Shown here: positions 36,201 to 46,800 of the stretch, in pieces
Layout: each line of letters opens with the position of its first letter
Position numbering within the stretch: position 1 is the stretch's first letter
Origin: Nematostella vectensis
Lineage: Eukaryota; Cnidaria; Anthozoa; Actiniaria; Edwardsiidae
Assembly: GCF_932526225.1 (NCBI RefSeq)
Contig: NC_064036.1
Span: 6,951,519 to 7,015,518 of the forward strand
DNA: 64,000 nt
Reading direction: 5' to 3'
The notes under the pieces: model-generated
Seen by the model: only the letters and a program-made list of their open reading frames with translations
What the model was told of the DNA's origin: nothing
Databases searched by the model: none
Translations under genes and position numbers: made by a program

Positions 36201-37905
36201 TGTTCAGAACTCATCTTTCATTGTTGGTCGTGCGTTCTTGGCCGGTTTAGTATGCGCTACTTGTAATATGTATATGGTATGCACGCATTATCCTTATAAA
36301 GGTTTTTGTAGCCGCCCTGATGAAAGACTGAAAGAAAGTCCAAAACGTTTTCGACTTTTGTTTTGTCTGCTTTCCATATCCTGGCAGGTTTAGTGATCAA
36401 CGGTGGAGGGTGCCTTGTGATCGGTCAACTCAGTCCATTCAGTGGCACTTGCGATAATCTGTCAGGCAGTTTCAAGGGCGACATCTCGCGCTTGAACATC
36501 TGGGATAGACCGCTGACTTTATTAGAAGTCAGGCGCATGTTCCTTGAATGCAGTACCAAGGCCGCTCCACCAGCGCACGTAGTGACCTGGGAACGAGCGA
36601 CGATAACATTCGGGATACAAAACTATGTGGACGTCGTGGACACCAGTGTAACATGTGACCGCCAAAGTAAGCGATGACAAGGGTAGAAGGGTGTGGTGAG
36701 TGGTGTGTAGTAGACAGAGGGTAGAAGGGTGTGTTAGGTAGTGTTACATAGTGCATCTCCGGAATATTAGAATCTGATATAATAATAAGCCGATAATTAT
36801 GACAAAAATCGCGATTACGCTACAATGGTGGAGATAAGTACCGTAGTGATTCGAATAAGCGCCCGGGTCTTTGGGGGAGAGATGGGGTGTAATTTTAGTG
36901 TAATACGCTTATTTGATTTCGGCGGAAAATATCAGCTTTATGAATCCATAAATGTGGACTTTAAAAGCACACTAGCATTCACACATTGGCATCAGTCGGG
37001 CCAAGACGGGACGCTAGCACAGTCTATTACCCGTGCAGTTCGGCAACCACGGACAGCTGTTTCGTCCTTATTAGGACTCGTCAGCATGGCATAGCCGCAC
37101 AATTGGCATCACGCTAGCCCGGTCGCAGCTCTAGATCCCACATGGATCTGAGCTGTGGTTTAAAGCACTTCGTTCGAGTCAAAGTCGCCCTGAAGTTTTT
37201 TTGCCGATGAAGTTTAACTGAGGCAAACCGGCTATACCATGCTGACGAGTCCTAATAAGGACGAAACAGCTGTCCATGGTTGCCGAACTGCACGGGTAAT
37301 AGACTGTGCTAGCGTCCCGTCTTGGCCCGACTGGTGCCAATGTGTGTATGCTAGTGTGCTTCTAAAGTCCACATTTATGAATCGATTGAGAATAAAATTT
37401 TATTTGCGATACTGTAAAACGACTGCATGTTTTCATTGTTTATAAATCGATACTGGGGCTTCGATAACAATATCGTCTTCGCTGTCGCTTTCATCTAAAT
37501 TCTCTGGCGCAGCAAAAAAAAAACGAGATTTCTAGCATTCAAGTGCTGCTTTTGTTGAGATCGTTTTAAGGGAGGCGCTTATTCCAAAATTTGAGGTCGA
37601 GGGGGGCGCTTATTTAAAGGAGGGCGCTTATTTGTTGTCTACATATTTTAGGTTTGCGTGGATTCTTCGCACAGCTTCGAGGGGGGCGATGTCCCGGTCA
37701 CGTGATCAGACAAGTGGAAGCCCCGGATATAATGACGTGTGCCCATCATTGCCTTAGCAACCCTAACTGTAAATCATTCAACGCTGTCCGGCGGTTTCCC
37801 GGAAGGCTGATGTGTGAGCTGTTGGAAGATGGTGTGAAGGGCGAGGCTTGCACGGCGGAGTTTACACAAGAGAGCGATCATTATTATAAGCCAGACTTTA
37901 TGTGA
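33258..37905 (+). CDS. Secreted pentraxin/LamG-like protein with a C-terminal PAN/apple domain
   Basis: Probably a secreted recognition or adhesion protein. Exons: 33258-33339, 33826-34069, 34934-35067, 36388-36666 and 37652-37905. The phases are consistent and give 330 residues. Exon 1 encodes a signal peptide (LLVVTVGILLFVNSVI). Exons 2-4 form a pentraxin-type jelly roll, with SVCLWLK, WHDVCFVWDH, GGGCLVIGQ and GDISRLNIWDR. The classical pentraxin box H-x-C-x-[ST]-W is altered (DVCFVW), so calcium or ligand binding may differ. Exon 5 (about residues 247-330) has the cysteine spacing of a PAN/apple domain (CAHHCLSNPNCKSFNAV) and ends at TGA. Introns carry an ATC repeat, a MITE and a hammerhead-bearing inverted repeat. 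The exact function is unknown. Confidence 0.88.
34381..34546. mobile_element. Short dispersed element with CAGGCGCGTAC-type ends (copy 1)
   Basis: Reads CGCGTACACAGG, a poly-C tract, GGCGGCCAAAAAGTGGGTCA, an A/T-rich middle, and ends GGTACGCGCCTGG. The same order is found at 42981-43119. The outer ends are inverted. It lies in intron 2 of the pentraxin gene. Confidence 0.65.
35330..35960. repeat. ATC-rich microsatellite with a 115-bp higher-order unit
   Basis: The trinucleotide-rich stretch contains a unit with CATGTCGTCG at 35531, 35646, 35761 and 35876, exactly 115 bp apart. Units also share AGCACAATGATTATCATC. It lies in intron 3 of the pentraxin gene. Confidence 0.9.
36014..36158. mobile_element. 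145-bp MITE with CTAGCCTCGTCC ends
   Basis: CTAGCCTCGTCC at the left is mirrored by GGATGAGGCTAG at the right (one mismatch in 12). No coding content. It lies in intron 3 of the pentraxin gene. Confidence 0.6.
36187..36375 (+). mobile_element. Penelope-like element 3' tail with degenerate hammerhead-like motif
   Basis: CCTGATGA (core 36317-36323) is followed by GACT...AGTC, which can pair as a short stem II, and then CAAAAC where a hammerhead would have GAAAC. This arrangement is typical of decayed PLE 3' ends. The following pyrimidine-rich stretch runs into the acceptor of the pentraxin exon at 36388. Confidence 0.4.
37045..37091 (-). ncRNA. Hammerhead-type self-cleaving ribozyme motif (left arm)
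   Basis: On the minus strand the core CTGACGA (37084-37078) is followed by GTCC, a TAATAA loop, GGAC, then GAAA (37063-37060), the palindromic stem III ACAG/CTGT and a GTC cleavage triplet. Stem I (GCCATG against CGTGGT) pairs with G-U wobbles, so it is weaker than in the right arm. The motif class is type I with minimal stem III. Confidence 0.6.
37236..37280 (+). ncRNA. Hammerhead-type self-cleaving ribozyme motif (right arm)
   Basis: Stem I ACCATG (37236-37241) pairs perfectly with CATGGT (37275-37280). The core CTGACGA is at 37242-37248. Stem II is GTCC (37249-37252) with GGAC (37259-37262) around a TAATAA loop. GAAA is at 37263-37266, and stem III is the palindrome ACAG/CTGT, followed by the cleavage-site C at 37274. 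All invariant hammerhead core bases are present. Stem III has no loop, so cleavage would be expected in a dimer or a tandem transcript, as proposed for PLE and retrozyme hammerheads. Confidence 0.7.
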
Positions 37906-38026
37906 GAATAAAAATGCGTATACTCCCTGCGCTCTGGGGCACCCCAAATGCGCTTTATGAGCTATAACCACACCAAATTTATTAAGTTGTATTTCACAGT
38001 TTCCCCTTTTTGGCAGATGTCTTATT

Positions 38027-38316
38027 GGGGGGGGGGGGGGTGAATAGGGTTATGTAAATCCGCCGATCCGATACATTTTCGGGGCAAATCCGTGGATCCA
38101 CAGATATTTTTAGATCCGCATGGTTTGACAGATAACTAATAGCAACGATTGAAATTAATTTAAAATCCGAAATTAGACCGTCAAAGCAGTCGGAATCCGA
38201 AATCCGCGCCCAAATTGTTAAAAAAAAAAAAATCAAAATCAAAATCCGTAATCCGTGAACATTTCGTAGCCGAATCTGCCGATCCGCGAACCTATTCACC
38301 CCCCCCCCCCCCCCCC
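38027..38316. mobile_element. Foldback element with G-run and C-run termini
   Basis: It begins with a 14-base G run plus TGAATAGG and ends with CCTATTCA plus a C run. Between these are repeated CCGATCCG and GGATCC-type words (for example AATCCGTGGATCC). The ends are perfect inverted repeats. The interior is non-coding. Confidence 0.6.
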
Positions 38317-39280
38317 TTAATTAATCCATCGTGACGAAATATACGTTTAATGTTATTATTGATTATTAGCTCTGGGTCGGAAATAGTATTGCCATCATAG
38401 CATTGTAAACCTTTATCAGGATAGAAAAATCTAGCTAAGATAAGTAGAAACACGTAGCAACAAATAAGAGGTATTTCCTTATTAAAGAACGCTAGACTTT
38501 AAGACTGACTTTTCGCATTATATATGTATACAATTTATATATTTGTTTGCGCACCCAAACTCAATAAATACTGTTTCCTCCATCCAAATGTAAAACCCTA
38601 ATAATGATGTATAGAAAAATCTGGGAAATTGACTAGACAAATATTTCAAACTGAGCTTTGAGGTATCGATTCCCGAGACATGGCTCTTACGTTCGTCTGG
38701 ATACAGCCTCTCTCCTATCAAAACATTAGAAAAAAAAAGAGTCTAATCAGTACACTGGGAAATGTGTGTGTGTTCATGGTATATGTGAGCGCCGCGTGCG
38801 GTGCCGAGCATTTTCGCGCGTTTTTTTTTTTTAAAGATCTCATTATTTGATTATTTGAGTGGTGGTTGAGAAGCTTATCATTTAAAATATCTAAGTACAA
38901 AATCGCGCTTTTTATGGTTTATTAGATAGAAGGCTGCCTCAAATGTTATCCGATGTGTTGTGAACTCATTACATTGATCATAATCATTCACCTATCGCGG
39001 ATCCAACGGTAAAACTTCATAGCTAGCCTGATGAAAAAAGACCAATGGGATGAAATCGTTTTATTCTAGCGTTCTAATATTTTTTAAATCAAAAACTGAC
39101 TTGACACGGCATTGCAACCGTGCTCTGGCTTGCTACGTATAATCATAAATTTCTCCATGGATGAAGCCTCACGAGAAAAGTAGCGCTACTCCATGTTTCA
39201 TACAGACGTGTTTCCCATTCTGTTGATTCTGTTGATGGCCCTGTGCCACATTGTCATGCAACCTTCAAATGTAACCTTAG

Positions 39281-39424
39281 CAGGGGTGGATCGAGCTTTT
39301 CGCTAAAGGGGGGGGTGGCTTAGTGACAAAGGGGGGAGAGTGGTATTTCTTTTGTTACATATGGCTTTCTGGCAGCCCAAAGGGGGGTTTAAACCCCCTA
39401 AACCCTCACCCAGATCCGCTACTG
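39281..39424. mobile_element. MITE-like element, GGTGGATC/GATCCGC ends
   Basis: CAGGGGTGGATCGAGC at the left and CAGATCCGCTACTG at the right form an approximate inverted pair around G-rich and TTTTGTTACAT segments shared with 18253-18362. Confidence 0.55.
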
Positions 39425-40884
39425 CTTAGCCCTTATTAATATACTTTGGTCATTATTTTTGCGTTCTAAAAACGTTTTACACTTTGCTCATCTATTGAAG
39501 TAAGTAGTCTAAAAGACACTATAGTTATAGGGGCTACTTATAATGCCTTCATAAATAAATGCAAGAAATACCAGTCTTGAAGGAAATTACAAAGAACAAC
39601 TGAACTTTGACAATTTAGCGACATCCCTTAGCAATAGCATTTTTTTATCATCAGTGACAACATTCTGTTTAACCGTAAAAGCAGCACGATCGATGTGACT
39701 CTGTCTGACTATTAATACTATTATCAATAATATTATAAAATGTAAATGTTACTATCCACAAGCTCTCAGGTTTTATGGTATTTTCAATGAAATAGTAAAC
39801 AAATCTTTAGGATTTTTTTTTTCTTACTGCCTGGTGATTTTTACCAATTCAAACGGTAAATATGATAGCCTTGGAAATATTTAGATGAGTCGGCAAAAGC
39901 ACACATAACATATTGTTGGTTTGTATGAGGTACACTCGGAAGCGAGTTCTCTAATCACGCACGGTTCCTAGCCTTCTCACAACAAACTCAAAAAGAATAA
40001 ACAAACTTTAGACTTTCACTAATTTTCATGATAATATTTAGTATTTAGATATGTGGCAACCTAGTACGCGCTATCTGTAGGCGTTACCTTTTATAGAAAG
40101 TTCTCGATTATAGCAATCAAGCTAGTTATTTTGACAGATCTTAATATCAAATAATGATATTTTTTACTTCCGTAAAAGCGATAATTTAACTTTTTGTTAT
40201 CTTGAATTGAAATGTTCTAGAAATTCAGCTGATCAAATATATCGCTATGTTTCAGCCCCTTTCTTCGGCTTCTTTTGGATATCGGGAATTCGCTTTTTGT
40301 TTTTCTGATAAACAGTGTGAGATAACACTAACAAATGAGCACCTCGTCCAGAATTGGACTCTGATAATGCAATTAACTCGTTCACTTTTGTAAACGCAGT
40401 AAAGACCGCCTGTAAACAAGTGAATCGTCTCAGCGGATGACTTGCTTCGATGACGCCTCTTACAGTGATAGCATCCATTGTTAGCAAAATCACTTCCTGA
40501 CCTAGATAAAGTTTTGAGCTTTATCATGGATTGTTTTTTTCTATGTAAAGAAAATTAACATTTGGTAGTTTTTTAAGGGCGGAAAATATGCCTTGCCGTA
40601 GGGAGTGAAGATCAAGAAATAATACCCGAGAGTGTGACAAAAAGGACTGTTTTTGTATGACAGCAAGACGTAGTAGTGGGAGTAGTTTACAGATTGTCGT
40701 TCACTGCGCATGCTTTCGCGCTGTCTTATGATTGGATGAGTCAACATACTTGGTACAGTGGATCAATTTGGCTTTCATCATTACCGCCGCATGAGATAGC
40801 GACCAACTCGTGAGAGCCGTAACACACGATTCCCTTTTGCTGTCAAGAATCAGCCATTTGACCTTGTGGAGATAGCATTTTTCA

Positions 40885-43800
40885 ATGGAACTCCCAAGTT
40901 ACATGAAAGAAGCTGAGTGGGTTCGCATTGGTCGACTAGTGTTTGAGGTCGCACTTGCATTTTCCGGCGTTTTAGGCAACATTGCAGTCATTCTAGCAGT
41001 TGGAAGTCGCCCTTTCATGCAATCTGTTACTAACATTTTTATCCGCAACCTAGCAGTTGCAGATCTCGGTCTTCTGCTGTTTTCGTTTCCTCTTGCTGTT
41101 ATCAAAGAGCAGACTTTGTTCCGGTGGCCTCTTGGTCCTCATGTCTGCCAGATAATTTACCCTTTATCAGAAGTTTTTCTCGGAGTTTCGTCTTGGTCCA
41201 TGGCAATTATCGCTGTTGACAGGTAAGCGTCTTAATAATCTCCTTTAATCCTGAGCTCCATTACAAGGCTTTTGATAAACAATGCGTCGATTATTAGATG
41301 GGTGTGATTCTTTCTCTAGGATCTTCTGGGTCGTATTTATGTAATGATGTCTAAAACTAAGCCCCTCTTCATGCCCAAGCTCTGGTCACACTCACGAAGC
41401 CGATTGCCATCGTATTTTAACAGCCTAAAAATCAAGCTGAGACCCCGAGGGAGGGTGAATCCATAACCAGATATCGAGTGTACTCTTAGGCCGATATTAA
41501 GCATACAGACACGACGTGAACCAAATACGCGAAGAAAACATAACATACTCACATAAGCTCTCACCTACTTAAAAAAGCCAGATTAGACAAGGCTTAAAAA
41601 AAGGGTTTATTAACATGAAAAAGATATACTTCAATTTATTAGAGAAACGAAGAGATAGAAAAACACAGCACTTAGATAATTTTTAAAAGTGCTTTATCTA
41701 AAGTGCTTTATGACTTCTATTTCTAAAGCTATGTAGGCTCCCCTTACGGGCATCTCAAGGCATAAAGAACTGTTTTCTAATTTTCGTAATGGCACGCTTT
41801 AGGAGCTTTTGCTACTATAAGATTGCCTGGTACAGAATAAAGCAGTGTTAATGACGCAAAAGTAAGTTTACACCTAGGCCTGCTCATTTCAAAAGCCGTC
41901 TGAGAGAAAGAAAACGTAAATAACATCATGAATCGCTTCATTTAAAGCGTGGAAAAAGATATAAGAAAAGAAAGTACCCTTTGATTTTTTTAACCCAAAA
42001 AGAAAAACATGGGACTCAATGCTCCCAAAAGGATCTGTCATTTATTTTGTTACTCACAGACCTGTTTTTAGAATGTTAGCATAATAAACCCACGCAACAG
42101 TGTTGCTAAGAGGCAATAAGTGCTAATATTTTATTTTATCGAAATAACAACTTGCGTTTCAAACACTTTTAAGGGTACACCGAAAACAAAAGTACCGTTT
42201 TCCCAACCTAATTCCCTATAATTACACTTACACTCATTTTATCATTTTACCAGTCATCTCTCGCAGACGAGGAACTACGCATGCGCATTGCTAGTCATTT
42301 TTCTATTGTATTCCGCCATCTTGGCGTGTTCTATCACTCATTGCCATCGCCAGCGCATTTCAGACCAATAAGAAAGAAATCCGGAGAAAAACTATAGATT
42401 CTCCAGTGCAAACCTTTTTGAAATATGGGTGTAAACAATTGTCATTATAAAAAAAATCCGAATGACCTTTTTTTTGGACCAGAGGCGGTTCCAGCTCTAT
42501 ATAACATTCTTCCCAAGCAAATTTACTACTTTTTTAAGCGAGGAGAATGTCTAATTGGTCTGTTTTCAAAACATTTGGCCTGAAAGGAAATCATCTAGCA
42601 TAAACTTCCTTATACCATATTTAATTGTTCCTTGCGGGCAAAGTTAGACTTCGACGACATACTTGTGGTATTCGGTTAATTTCCCCAACACCAGGGGAAG
42701 TTCGTTTCAAAAACGGCTTTTAGATACTGCAGGCGGAAGTCTTTCAAAATCAGGAAATATCCACGACTAAAGACGGGAATGAGAGGCGCTTCTTAGGGTG
42801 CACAATTATCTGAGGAAAAGACCCGCACGTCAGTATTCAATTTAATCGCTCCAGTATCACCACAGTTTTCAGGTGTAGCAAAGCTTAGCCGCTACTTCGT
42901 TGGTCTTGAGAATCCGAGCAAAAAATGCACTAGTTTCCTATCTTTTATTGTACCGAGCTTCTTTTGGTTGTTGTTGAATTCAGGCGCGTACACAGGTGCC
43001 CCCCGCCCTGGCGGCCAAAAAGTGGGTCATTTCTTATTAAGCAATCTTCAAATACTACGTTTTTCAATATGATACCTATGACTGCCTACCCCCTTCAGCC
43101 AATCCTGAGAACGCGCCTGAAATTGGCGAGTTTTCAACTCAGTTTTCGATCTTTCAATGTCCAAAGCGCCAGCATTATATATTACCAGTGCTCGGTGGAC
43201 CGCAAGGCAAAGAAAAATGTCGCCGATAAGCAACCATGGCATGCAAATGGCACCGAAACCACCAATACTTAAACTAATTCCATTAGAAACACGTGAACGC
43301 TAGCCGCAATACCAACAGAAATAACACAATAAAACGTATGTCTTCAGATGCTGGCCATTCCAATTATTAAAATAGTGATGAAATTGCTATAATAGGGATT
43401 ATGTATTTATATCTTTTCTAAAATATTATCGATTTTTTTTTCTTATCATTCTCTTGCGGTGTTTGTCAAAAGGAAACACTTCATTAGAAGAAAAAAACAT
43501 GTTTGGGGTTTTGTTGGAAAAAGACTGGTAAATTTATGATCCGGATGCTGAGTAAAACAAACAGACGCTGAAAGGATGCCTGAAGTCACGTTTAACACTC
43601 AGCTGGCGAAGGCTGTACTTGAAGGGTTGAGTAATAAAGCAAGAACTATTCTAGGACTTAGCAATTAAAGCGAAGGAAAAAGGATAGGATACAACCAAAA
43701 AAAACATTTGACTAAAACCTTCCGCTGTTTTAATGGTCGGTTATTGTGGTCTTGGAAATGGCCGTCAAACTGATGCTCGACTTCCTCAGGGGCAAAAAGT

Positions 43801-46800
43801 AATTGCTTCTTCTACTCAGACAACAATACCTGCCCTGGGGCGCAAATAGCGCAAGTCACATTTATCGCGATCACGTGGTACAGTAAGCACACACGTGACT
43901 AGTGAATATTTTGATTAAATGTTTGTTTACAGCGCTATTTATTTTGTAAAAATACAGACATTTCGAGGCTACTGCCTCTAGCCTCTTCATCAGTGTTTAA
44001 AAGCAACTAAAATATTGAACGCGCGTGTATTTAAAATGCGCGAGCAAAACTAGATGTGGCTTGAATATTCTGTCTAAAGATTGCGCGCGCATCCTCTTCT
44101 TTGCGACTTTTCGTGTTCCAGTGTCCAGATTTTATCACAGATATTAGCATATCTAATATGTGACATTTGGTGTTCGGGCGACAAGAAGTGCTGGGCGACA
44201 GGGAGCTCGTTAGCTGAGGAGTCGGTTCTCCTGTTAGCTGTCACTGAGTGGCGGTGTTCCCTGAATCTTTCCGCAAGTATATCCTTTCCGTCTCGCCAAT
44301 GTACAGCTTACCGCAGACTCGACAGGTGATCACATAGACTAGATTTTTAGATGTATATGTAAATCTGTGCCTGATGTGTATGATACCTGCCGAGCTGCGA
44401 GGCGATTCTACTGATGTGCGCCTGGTGCGTAGCTCACTGAGTGACACAACCAACATCAACCTTGGTACCTAGATTCGCGACGAGTTGTAAAAATTCGTGG
44501 ATTTTGACTTTAATGTAATTGCACTAGTATTACAACTTTCTGCACTGGTGTTACATGAAAATTGCACTGCTCTCAGCCAATCAGAATCGAGAAATATGTG
44601 CATGTATATTATTAGCGCTGTGAACAAACATTTGAACAAAATATTCACTAGTCACGTGAATTTCCTAGCGCTACCAGCCCTAATCAACACCACATTTTAC
44701 GTGACTAGTGAATGCTAGTATATGAATACTAGTGTATATAAAAAAATAATAAGAACCAATTCAGGGGCTGAGCCTGATTTATTTAAATGTGTCCCGATTT
44801 ATAACAACCTGTTCTGCCTGATCTTGAAAATTCTAGCGTTCGTAAACGCGGGTGTTTTAGTAAACACCAAAACAGCTCGGACCTAAATCATTGAGCACAC
44901 CGCTGACGTATATTTGATAGATCTTTACCTTGACCCTAGCCTTATGTCGTAAATTTATTTTGTGGATCAATTTCTGAATTCGCCAGAGTACAAACAAGGA
45001 TTTTTTTAAAATGTAACTGCTTAAAAGTAGTTAGGATACTCTAGTTAATAATATGCGACAAATAAAGCTGTTTTGCGATTGTAGTCACTGTTTTCGTGTT
45101 CTTACCCTCTTACCCCAAAGGTTAGGGTACCCTCTTACCCCTAAAGTTAGGGTACCCTCTTACCCCTAAAGTTAGGGTACCCTCTTACCCTTAAGGTTAG
45201 GGTACCCTCTTACCCATAAGGTTAGGGTACCCTCTTACCCCTAAGGTTAGGGTACCCTCTTACCCCTAAGGTTAGGGTACCCTCTTACCCCTAAGGTTAG
45301 GGTACCCTCTTACCCATAAGGTTAGGGTATCTTCTTACGCCTAAGGTTAGGGTACCCTCTTACCCCTAAGGTTATGGTACCCTCTTACCCCTAAGGTTAG
45401 GGTACCCTCTTACCCCTAAGGTTAGGGTACCCTCTTACCCCTAAGGTTAGGTTACCCTCTTACCCCTAAGGTTAGGGTACCCTCTTACCCCTAAGGTTAG
45501 GGTACCCTCTTACCCCTAAGGTTAGGTTACCCTCTTACCCCTAAGGTTATGGTACCCTCTTACCCCTAAGGTTAGGGTACCCTCTTACCCCTAAGGTTAG
45601 GGTACCCTCTTACCCCTAAGGTTAGGTTACCCTCTTACCCCTAAGGTTAGGTTACCCTCTTACCCCTAAGGTTAGGGTACCCTCTTACCCCTAAGGTTAG
45701 GGTACCCTCTTACCCCTAAGGTTAGGTTACCCTCTTACCCCTAAGGTTAGGGTACCCTCTTACCCCTAAGGTTAGGGTACCCTCTTACCCCTAAGGTTAG
45801 GGTACCCTCTTACCCATAAGGTTAGGGTATCTTCTTACGCCTAAGGTTAGGGTACCCTCTTACCCCTAAGGTTATGGTACCCTCTTACCCCTAAGGTTAG
45901 GGTACCCTCTTACCCCTAAGGTTATGGTACCCTCTTACCCCTAAGGTTAGGGTACCCTCTTACCCCTAAGGTTAGGGTACCCTCTTACCCTTAAGGTTAG
46001 GGTACCCTCTTACCCCTAAGGTTAGGGTACCCTCTTACCCCTAAGGTCAGGTTACCCTCTTACCCCTAAGGTTAGGGTACCCTCTTACCCCTAAGGTTAG
46101 GTTACCCTCTTACCCCTAAGGTTAGGGTACCCTCTTACCCCTAAGGTTAGGGTACCCTCTTACCCCTAAGGTTAGGGTACCCTCTTACCCATAAGGTTAG
46201 GGTATCTTCTTACGCCTAAGGTTAGGGTACCCTCTTACCCCTAAGGTTATGGTACCCTCTTACCCCTAAGGTTAGGGTACCCTCTTACCCCTAAGGTTAT
46301 GGTACCCTCTTACCCCTAAGGTTAGGGTACCCTCTTACCCCTAAGGTTAGGGTACCCTCTTACCCCTAAGGTTAGGGTACCCTCTTACCCCTAAGGTTAG
46401 GGTACCCTCTTACCCCTAAGGTCAGGGTACCCTCTTACCCCTAAAGTTAGGGTACCCTCTTACCCCTAAGGTTAGGGTACCCTCTTACCCCTAAGGTCAG
46501 GGTACCCTCTTACCCATAAGCTCAGGGTATCCTCTTACACTTCAGGGTAGGGTCTCCAAGCGTGCGGCAAATCATGCTGAATTATGGGGGGATGGGGGTG
46601 CCTCAAGGCCGATTTAGACGCTACGATTTTTGCCTACAACCATCGCATGCGACACGACTTTGCTCTGATTTAGACTTTTCGCTCGACTTTTCGCGCGACT
46701 TTTCGCTCACGTCTCGTACGACTTTTGCGCTTTTTACTCGTCGAGGACTGGGACCAGCAAGAAAAATCAAGGCGGACCGTCGCACTGTTGTAACTGCAGC

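Larger units (their letters stand above)
36943..37384. mobile_element. Inverted duplication (~155-bp arms) carrying hammerhead ribozyme cores
   Basis: Arms 36943-37095 and 37229-37384 are reverse complements with only a few mismatches; the spacer is about 133 bp. It lies in intron 4 of the pentraxin gene. Each arm contains a hammerhead core described separately. The arms look like two head-to-head copies of a small retroelement end (PLE or retrozyme-like). Confidence 0.85.
37906..40884. other. Intergenic region upstream of the GPCR
   Basis: No coding exon was found in these 3 kb. It holds two repetitive elements listed separately and otherwise unique A/T-rich sequence. The GPCR promoter should lie near its right end; no TATA box was evident. 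Confidence 0.45.
43892..44658 (-). mobile_element. Truncated Penelope-like element with 45-bp inverted ends
   Basis: Left end 43892-43935 (CACGTGACTAGTGAATATTT and onward) is mirrored at 44614-44658 with about three mismatches. Between them, on the minus strand, is a GIY-YIG domain fragment and then a hammerhead-like 3' motif. PLEs combine a reverse transcriptase and a GIY-YIG endonuclease. No reverse transcriptase remains here, so the copy is 5'-truncated. It lies in GPCR intron 1. A further partial copy of the end occurs near 44699. Confidence 0.7.

Noticed and set aside
45107-46555. Ordinary interstitial telomere repeat
   Set aside because: TTAGGG occurs once per 25 bp and faces its complement, so it is not a degenerate head-to-tail telomere tract.
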